This document shows positions 34,559 through 39,479 of a stretch of 39,479 nt of DNA, piece by piece. The stretch is from positions 1 through 39,479 of the forward strand of contig WRLK01000030.1 of the NCBI GenBank assembly GCA_009777635.1, written 5' to 3'. Numbering within the stretch: position 1 is the stretch's first letter; each line of letters starts with the position of its first letter. The notes beneath the pieces were generated by a model. The model was given only the letters and a program-made list of their open reading frames with translations. It had not been told where the DNA came from and did no database searches. Source of the stretch: Oscillospiraceae bacterium. Its GTDB lineage: Bacteria > Bacillota > Clostridia > Oscillospirales > Ruminococcaceae. Both the position numbers and the translations under genes were made by a program.

Positions 34559-36635
34559 CGGGCCGCGCGTTAAGCCGGTTTTCATAAGCGCCCTGAAAAG
34601 GCAGGCCCCTTTTGCGGTCGGTATTATGATCATCCTGTTCCTGATTATTCAATTGCCGGTGATCATAAGCCTGATAGATTATCAAAATAATGCGCACCGC
34701 TTTTCCTTTGATTCAATGTCCGCCAATAATCCAGTTTTGATATTCGGTTACATCGCCGCGGCGGTTTTCGCAATCGTTCTGGCCTTGTCCTCAAGCAGCT
34801 ATATGCACTCGAAACAAGCGGTGGATTTATACCACTCTATCCCCGTGACAAGGCGGGAGCTTTTGACGGCTAATTTCGCGGCTTCCATCATTACCTTGGC
34901 GGCCCCTTACGCGCTCAATAGACTAATCGCCGCCCTAATAGAAGCCATCGGATATTACGGAACGCCCTACATGAACGTCTCTTTCCTTTTTTGGCTGTGG
35001 TTCATCGTCCAGGATATCCTCGGGATGCTTATTTACGTATCGGCGGTGTATCTGTTTGTGACCTTTATCGCCGCAAGCGTCGGAACCACCTTTGACGCGC
35101 TGGTTGTTTCAGGTACTGTGGGCGTGTCCATGCTGTTCATCTGCTTCGTTTCCGGCTCGGTATGGTCGGAGCTTGTCTACGGCGCGTCCTTTAGCCCCAG
35201 AAAATACATGCTGCTCTTAAGCCCGTTTTCGTTTATCTTTTATAAGTGGACTTTTTGGTGGGACTCCAATTTGTCCGGATATGGAATCCCGTTCCCTCCG
35301 GGTGAAACGCTTTTGTTTTACTTCATCTGCATGATTGCCGCAGTGCTTCTCTACTTCGCGGCGGTATGGGCGTATAAGCGCCGGAAAAGCGAGATTGCCC
35401 AGCAAACACAGGCGGACGGGTTATTTCAGACCATCGTTAAGATGATAGCGGCGTTCGCGGGATCGGCATTGCTGTTTGCCATCCTGAACAGGACGGGATG
35501 GGTCGTCCAATCCATCGGCGTCATATTAGGGGCGCTGCTGCTTGGCGTGGTGGCGGAGCTTATCATGTCAAGAGGTATCCGGCACCTTCTCAAAAGCCTG
35601 AAGTGGCTAGCCGGAACAGGTCTTGTCTGCAGTCTTGCCATCATAGCGGTCGCGCTGGACGTAACAGGCTTTGTCGGCAGGGTTCCCGCCGCAGATACGG
35701 TACAGTCCGTGAGAATTGACTATTCAGGCCGCCAAAAGAGCTTGGGCTTCGGCTGGGGCTGGTGGCACGAGAAAGAGCTTGTCTTGCCGGAAAGCATCGA
35801 AATCGTCACGTCCGCACATAAATCCTGGGTGGAGGAGTACAAATTAAGCGGTCAATCGAACGCCTCTTTTGAGCAGATAACGCTTCAGTATAAGCTTAAA
35901 AACGGCTTGACCTTAAAACGCAACTACCGCTGGGTTCCGCCGGACGGCTTTGCCATGCTCGCCGCGCTGGAGGATAAAAATGATTTCATCATGGCGTCCT
36001 CGCCGTTATTCACAAATTGGGGCGACGGTGGCGGCAGGATATCGGCGGCGTATACCTACAACGCGCTGCGAAATGAAAGCACGCGGATGTCCCTTTACGG
36101 CAGCGATATGGAAAGGCTGGTTGCGGCCGTCAAGGAGGATATGCTAAACGAAACCTTAGCCGAAATGATGAGGCCATCCATGCCGGCGCTCGGTTACATC
36201 CGGTTTGAAATCCAGATCCCGGATTATTCACGGTCTTACGATCAACCGGTGGACGAAAATGTCCTTATCACCCATGAATATGTGAACACAATCGGCTTGC
36301 TAAAAGAACTGGGATTCTACGACCGGCTTGTCGGCTCCGAGTTTGCGCCCGACACGGTTTATATAACGGATTATTCCACACACCAAAACCGGATTGTTGC
36401 GCTTAACCCGTCAGAGGGCCATCATTATATTTATCAAAATATTTACCCTTTCATCACTACCGAAAACCCGCAGGAAGTCACGCAAATTGCCGAAAAAGCC
36501 TCGAACCAGATGTTCATGAGCCCATCCGGCGGCGCAACGGAACACGACAGAGTATACCTTGCAGTGTTCAGCACAAACGGCGTCGTGACCGGCAGCCTGC
36601 TGATACACGAGGACGACCTGCCGCCTTTAAAGTGA
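34533..36635 (+). CDS. ABC-2-type permease with C-terminal extracellular domain (YtrC/D-like)
   Basis: About 700 residues. Around six to eight hydrophobic segments occupy the first ~290 residues (PFAVGIMIILFLIIQLPVII; YIAAAVFAIVLALSSSSYMH), with a QAVDLYHSIPVTRRELLTANF loop typical of bacitracin/YtrC-type exporter permeases. Three more hydrophobic segments follow (about residues 300-385). The rest is a hydrophilic, presumably extracellular domain (VRIDYSGRQKSLGFGWGWWH onward) of a kind often attached to these permeases. The ATG at 34533 has GGAGG 9 bases upstream and overlaps the ATPase stop. A terminator follows. Exported substrate unknown. Confidence 0.88.
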   Translation: MTTTKSFSNGPRVKPVFISALKRQAPFAVGIMIILFLIIQLPVIISLIDYQNNAHRFSFDSMSANNPVLIFGYIAAAVFAIVLALSSSSYMHSKQAVDLYHSIPVTRRELLTANFAASIITLAAPYALNRLIAALIEAIGYYGTPYMNVSFLFWLWFIVQDILGMLIYVSAVYLFVTFIAASVGTTFDALVVSGTVGVSMLFICFVSGSVWSELVYGASFSPRKYMLLLSPFSFIFYKWTFWWDSNLSGYGIPFPPGETLLFYFICMIAAVLLYFAAVWAYKRRKSEIAQQTQADGLFQTIVKMIAAFAGSALLFAILNRTGWVVQSIGVILGALLLGVVAELIMSRGIRHLLKSLKWLAGTGLVCSLAIIAVALDVTGFVGRVPAADTVQSVRIDYSGRQKSLGFGWGWWHEKELVLPESIEIVTSAHKSWVEEYKLSGQSNASFEQITLQYKLKNGLTLKRNYRWVPPDGFAMLAALEDKNDFIMASSPLFTNWGDGGGRISAAYTYNALRNESTRMSLYGSDMERLVAAVKEDMLNETLAEMMRPSMPALGYIRFEIQIPDYSRSYDQPVDENVLITHEYVNTIGLLKELGFYDRLVGSEFAPDTVYITDYSTHQNRIVALNPSEGHHYIYQNIYPFITTENPQEVTQIAEKASNQMFMSPSGGATEHDRVYLAVFSTNGVVTGSLLIHEDDLPPLK

Positions 36636-36650
36636 TTTCAGAATAAAGTA

Positions 36651-36690
36651 AAAGAGCGTCAAGGCTGAAACCCTTAACGCTCTTTTCTTT
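36651..36690 (+). terminator. Rho-independent terminator after the YtrA-type operon
   Basis: AAAGAGCGTCAAGG (36651-36664) pairs with CCTTAACGCTCTTT (36672-36685), one mismatch in 14, followed by TTCTTT. It also resembles a terminator in the opposite direction, where leftward transcription from the esterase side would meet it. Confidence 0.85.
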
Positions 36691-36763
36691 GGCTTCGATT
36701 CTACAAGAACACCGTTATTGCAAACCCGCAATTGAAAAATACTGGGTTCTTATACGAACCGCA

Positions 36764-36820
36764 TACGGTGCTGCGGGAGAGACTGAGGTTACCGGCAATC
36801 GCACCAATAGCCGGGAAGCA
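36764..36820 (-). pseudogene. Decayed helix-turn-helix gene fragment (HTH_36-like)
   Basis: On the - strand 36820-36764 reads CFPAIGAIAGNLSLSRSTV, closely matching the helix-turn-helix of HTH_36-type proteins carried by integrative elements of Bacillota (CFPAI-x-TIA-x-x-L-x-LSRSTV). Upstream the same frame has two TAA codons (at Lys-like AAA positions changed to TAA), and downstream the sequence no longer matches the family. Nothing intact surrounds it. It is probably the remains of an element gene, consistent with the integrase and att-like sequence to the right. Confidence 0.45.
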
Positions 36821-36883
36821 GCTTTAAGTTTAATCTGCGTGTCGGTTTTCATGGAAGGCGGAATCGTCGGTGCGGTAATGCAA

Positions 36884-37846
36884 TTATTGCATATTTTTCC
36901 GATTAAGCCAGCTTGTTGCCGAATCCATAGCCGCACGGCATCCGTTTGTCTCATCCAAAGCGTTGAGCATAACAAAGTCATGTACGATACTCAAAACACG
37001 CACAGCGGTGGTGTCCACACCTGCCTCCAATAATTTCTTTGCATACGCTTCACCCTCGTCCCTTAAAACGTCGGCTTCATCCGTTATAACAAGTGCTGGG
37101 GGAAGCCCGCGAAGCTGTTCGGCGGTTGCCCTTAGAGGTGACGCCGTAATCTGATTACGGTCGGTTTCCAAGGTTGTGTATTGGTCCCAGAACCACTTCA
37201 TGCCATCTCTGTAAAGATAATACCCTTCCGCAAATTCCCGGTAGGATTCCGTATCGAAGTATGCGTTTGTAACAGGGTAAAACAAAAGCTGTTTATGGAT
37301 ACGCGGACCGTTTCTGTATTTTGAAAGAATGGTCAAAGCGGTTGCCATGTTGCCGCCTACGCTGTCCCCCGCTACCGTTAAGGTATCCAAACGCGCTTCC
37401 AGTCCAAATTGCTGTATAACAGCGGGCAGATTGGACAGAACCCCGTAGCATTGTTCAAGCGCCACAGGGTATTTTACTTCGGGGGAAAGGCTGTATTCGG
37501 GAAACAATACAACCGAATTCGTTCTCGCCGCCAGTTCCCGCACCAGCTTCTCATGCGTGTGGAAGTTGCCGAACACCCATCCCGCGCCGTGTATGTAGAG
37601 AATCATATGAGGGGTACCCGTTATGTTTTCCGGCACAACGCAATAAAGTATAAATTCCCCGAAACCGTTTGTCGTCTTGATTCTTAATGTGGATATGCTT
37701 GCGGGTTCTTTGAATACCGGCGTGTTTTGCGCCTCATTTAATCTTTTGCGCCCTTCTTCCGGCGGAAGCTCAAATATCAACGGTGGTACGGCGCTTGCGT
37801 TACAAAGCTCGACCGCCGCCTGTTCAAGCGGGATTCTCTCTATCAT
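36884..37846 (-). CDS. Alpha/beta-hydrolase, hormone-sensitive-lipase-like esterase
   Basis: A 320-residue cytosolic hydrolase of the HSL (family IV) group. The oxyanion motif is YIHGAGWVFGN, with HGAGW in place of the usual HGGGW. The nucleophile is the Ser in VAGDSVGGNMATAL (GDSVG, the GxSxG elbow). The acid is probably the Asp in VITDEADVLRDEGEAYAKKL and the base the His in SIVHDFVMLNAL, completing the triad. FPEYSLSPEVKYPVALEQCY and LLFYPVTNA are further family marks. GAGGTTGATGGT precedes the ATG. No signal peptide. A stand-alone gene; substrate is probably a short-chain ester. Confidence 0.92.
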   Translation of the reverse strand: MIERIPLEQAAVELCNASAVPPLIFELPPEEGRKRLNEAQNTPVFKEPASISTLRIKTTNGFGEFILYCVVPENITGTPHMILYIHGAGWVFGNFHTHEKLVRELAARTNSVVLFPEYSLSPEVKYPVALEQCYGVLSNLPAVIQQFGLEARLDTLTVAGDSVGGNMATALTILSKYRNGPRIHKQLLFYPVTNAYFDTESYREFAEGYYLYRDGMKWFWDQYTTLETDRNQITASPLRATAEQLRGLPPALVITDEADVLRDEGEAYAKKLLEAGVDTTAVRVLSIVHDFVMLNALDETNGCRAAMDSATSWLNRKNMQ

Positions 37847-37990
37847 ACCATCAACCTCACAATATATGTTTTAGGCTTATTATATGATTGTTTCGAGTCG
37901 ATGTGACCTTTTATATGACTGCGTCGAAGCGCAGACAAATCACAATTACATAGAAGGCACGTTGCGAAACAATGGCTTAACTGCGTTGAA

Positions 37991-38063
37991 ACGGGAATCT
38001 TGCAGTTGGCAAAACCGCCTCACAACCCGAAGGTCGTGGGTTCAAATCCATCCTCCGCAACCA
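37991..38063 (+). other. Degenerate initiator-tRNA-like sequence, probable integration (att) site
   Basis: The 3' half, CACAACCCGAAGGTCGTGGG followed by TTCAAATCCATCCTCCGCAA and CCA, matches bacterial initiator tRNA(fMet) except CAC where the CAU anticodon should be. GCAGTTGG resembles its D-loop. It cannot fold as a normal tRNA: the acceptor 5' strand (ACGGGAA) does not pair with CTCCGCA, about three anticodon-stem bases are missing, and T-stem GTGGG faces CCATC. CCATC would pair with GATGG, so the right side may come from a genuine tRNA. A tyrosine integrase lies next to it, which fits a recombination junction. Confidence 0.55.
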
Positions 38064-38066
38064 TCT

Positions 38067-38101
38067 AAAAGTGGCTTAAACATTATGTTTGAGCCACTTT
38101 T
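38067..38101. terminator. Stem-loop/terminator between the att-like site and the integrase gene
   Basis: AAAAGTGGCT (38067-38076) pairs with AGCCACTTTT (38092-38101), and AAAC (38078-38081) with GTTT (38087-38090) across a single mismatch, leaving a five-base loop. It is flanked by Ts on the right and As on the left, so it could terminate in both directions. Confidence 0.8.
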
Positions 38102-38125
38102 ACTTTTGTGAAATGAAGTGCCCAT

Positions 38126-38157
38126 ACCGAAACGTCATACCGAAACGGAACCGAAAC
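38126..38157. repeat. Three direct ACCGAAAC repeats, candidate integrase arm-binding sites
   Basis: ACCGAAAC occurs at 38126-38133, 38139-38146 and 38150-38157; the first two copies share ATACCGAAACG. They lie between the integrase stop codon and the tRNA-like site, where Tn916/lambda-type integrases bind through their N-terminal domain. Function inferred from position. Confidence 0.65.
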
Positions 38158-38163
38158 AGTTTT

Positions 38164-39369
38164 TTAGTAGTCGAACATCTCCATGATTTTCTTTTTGCGG
38201 TCGTCAAAGGTATGTCCATACATGTTTAGCGTAGTTGATGGCAGGGCATGTCCCAAGATGTCTGCGACAGAGTTGATATCCTGAGTCAATTGGAGCGCCT
38301 TAGTCGCGAAAGCGTGGCGGGTGGAGTGGATATTTGCGGACTCCAATCCTGCATCTTTTACGAATATGGTGAACCACTCCTCAAAGTATTTAGGGTCGAG
38401 GGGGCGCCCAAGCTCGTTGCACAGCACAAAACGCATAGGATTGACTGTTTCGATGGAAGCGCCGCCCGCCAATGCTTCCTGCCACGATTTCAAATCAAAG
38501 ATTGCTTGTCGGGCTTTCCGAGGCAGATAGACCTTCCTGTTGCCCTTGTGGGTTTTTACAGGACCAAGGTATAGCCCTGTGCGGGTGTTCTTTTTAGCCC
38601 ATGTGTCTACGCGCGTATATTCAGGTGTAAATTTCTTCGGGTGCCTCATACGGGTCAAATTTTTGCGGATCATGATGGAATTATCGCCGAGATTGACGCT
38701 GTCCCATAGGAGTCCGAGTAACTCGCCTTTTCGTAAACCGCAGTTCAGCAAGATAACGATGCCTTTTGCCATTGGATGGTTGGATGCTTCGGCAAATTTG
38801 CTGAGCTTTTCCGCTTCGGCGTCATTGAGGACGCGCTGCTCCTTATATTTCGCCGAGGGAAGCTTGACACCCGATACTGGATTATATGCCAACATTCTGT
38901 TAGTGCAAGCCTGTGTAAAGGCTTCGTTGAGCATATTGCGAATGTTCAGAAGTGTTTTCGGCGCGAGCCCGCCACTTTTTCTGTCAAGACGACCGGAAAC
39001 AGATTTCTCGTTAAAAAACTGCTGAACGCGCTCTGATTTCAGGTTTTTCATCTTGATATGCCCGAACGAGGGGACAACATGCCCGCGGATATTGGTTTCA
39101 TAGTTTGTGTATGTACTTGGGCGAACGGTTGGCTGAGCATATTCTTTTAGCCACTTGTTCAGCCAAAAGGCGACGGTGTCTTTGCTTCCGCCGATGAATG
39201 TTCCTGCGAGAATGTCCGCGTAAATTTTGTTTATCTTTTCGCGGACATCGGGTTCGGTTTTTCCGTAAACACTTTTCAGGACGCCATCGTAGAGATATTG
39301 TCCTTCCCAAGTCCCGTTTTTTCGCTGGCGGATATATCCGGTGTAATCCGGGTTTTTTCTTTTTGACAT
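38164..39369 (-). CDS. Tyrosine-type site-specific integrase
   Basis: A 401-residue recombinase of the Tn916/phage Int group. The N-terminal arm-binding domain (GYIRQRKNGTWEGQYLYDGV, residues 11-30) is followed by the core-binding domain (about 65-165: VAFWLNKWLKEYAQPTVRPS). The catalytic domain has Arg213 (NCGLRKGELLGL), His348 and Arg351 (IHSTRHAF), His374 (GHALPS) and nucleophile Tyr384 (LNMYGHTF). It ends close to the att-like sequence, as usual for integrases of integrative elements. The excisionase and remaining element, expected to the right, lie outside the window. The gene appears intact. Confidence 0.95.
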   Translation of the reverse strand: MSKRKNPDYTGYIRQRKNGTWEGQYLYDGVLKSVYGKTEPDVREKINKIYADILAGTFIGGSKDTVAFWLNKWLKEYAQPTVRPSTYTNYETNIRGHVVPSFGHIKMKNLKSERVQQFFNEKSVSGRLDRKSGGLAPKTLLNIRNMLNEAFTQACTNRMLAYNPVSGVKLPSAKYKEQRVLNDAEAEKLSKFAEASNHPMAKGIVILLNCGLRKGELLGLLWDSVNLGDNSIMIRKNLTRMRHPKKFTPEYTRVDTWAKKNTRTGLYLGPVKTHKGNRKVYLPRKARQAIFDLKSWQEALAGGASIETVNPMRFVLCNELGRPLDPKYFEEWFTIFVKDAGLESANIHSTRHAFATKALQLTQDINSVADILGHALPSTTLNMYGHTFDDRKKKIMEMFDY

Positions 39370-39479
39370 TATTCAACATTCCTTTCAATAGAATGCCGAA
39401 TAATAAGCTGACTTAACACAATATTCGGTTTTCAAGGTACAATCGGTACTATGTATATTTTACAATGCTTCTATCCTAA

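Larger units (their letters stand above)
37847..38163. other. Interval between esterase and integrase genes
   Basis: 317 bases without a protein gene. They hold the tRNA-like sequence, the stem-loop and the ACCGAAAC repeats. Between 37867 and 37990 I see only short inverted repeats such as CTGCGTCGAAGCGCAG and no other feature I can support. Confidence 0.6.

Noticed and set aside
36689-37033. 114-codon + strand open frame after the exporter terminator
   Set aside because: Partly antisense to the esterase gene, no recognisable domain, no good ribosome binding site. The opposite strand shows a better explanation (decayed helix-turn-helix gene).
37991-38063. Functional tRNA gene
   Set aside because: The acceptor stem does not pair, the anticodon stem is incomplete and the T-stem has mismatches, so it is called only as a tRNA-like remnant/att site.

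Overview
The window reads as chromosomal DNA from an anaerobic, heterotrophic member of the Clostridia (Bacillota). Inference rests on strong AGGAGG-type ribosome binding sites, occasional TTG/GTG starts, the long (~674-residue) urocanase, formate-tetrahydrofolate ligase beside glutamate formimidoyltransferase, a YtrA-type GntR regulator with its ABC exporter, and URO-D-like proteins beside carbohydrate ABC importers. The genus cannot be read from the sequence.

Region 1 (1-10.8 kb) is a carbohydrate or glycoside utilisation locus. On the + strand are two URO-D superfamily proteins flanking a cytoplasmic-looking right-handed beta-helix protein. On the - strand is an operon for a MalE/MalF/MalG-type ABC importer followed by two FAD-dependent oxidoreductases overlapping by ATGA. 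It ends in a broken YesM-like sensor kinase whose 3' part is lost where it meets the second URO-D gene.

Region 2 (11-19.4 kb, + strand) holds an RbsB/RbsA/RbsC-type sugar importer. It continues almost without gaps into a second RbsB-like protein with an N-terminal anchor, a DegS/NarX-type histidine kinase, a NarL-type response regulator and a MalE-like binding protein without permeases. This suggests a sensing module in which binding proteins feed a two-component system.

Region 3 (19.4-31.9 kb) is a histidine fermentation cluster. HutH, FtcD, Fhs, FchA and a two-subunit Fe-S hydratase (fumarase/mesaconase type) run on the - strand. HutU and HutI run on the + strand, with a GntR regulator between the two halves. 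Together they convert histidine to glutamate and pass the formimino carbon through tetrahydrofolate to formate with ATP gain. The Fe-S hydratase could be a fumarase, or the mesaconase of the methylaspartate route of glutamate fermentation. The regulator gene is preceded by two nearly identical 68-bp hairpin repeats, and its 3' end is faced by an unexplained, perfectly consensus antisense promoter. A HisD-family dehydrogenase that looks unlike biosynthetic HisD follows.

Region 4 (32-39.5 kb) holds an SDR/epimerase divergent from a YtrA-type GntR/ABC exporter operon with a 48-bp palindrome between them, then an HSL-type esterase. It ends in mobile-element material: a decayed helix-turn-helix gene, a degenerate initiator-tRNA-like sequence acting as a probable att site, three direct repeats, and a tyrosine integrase at the right edge.
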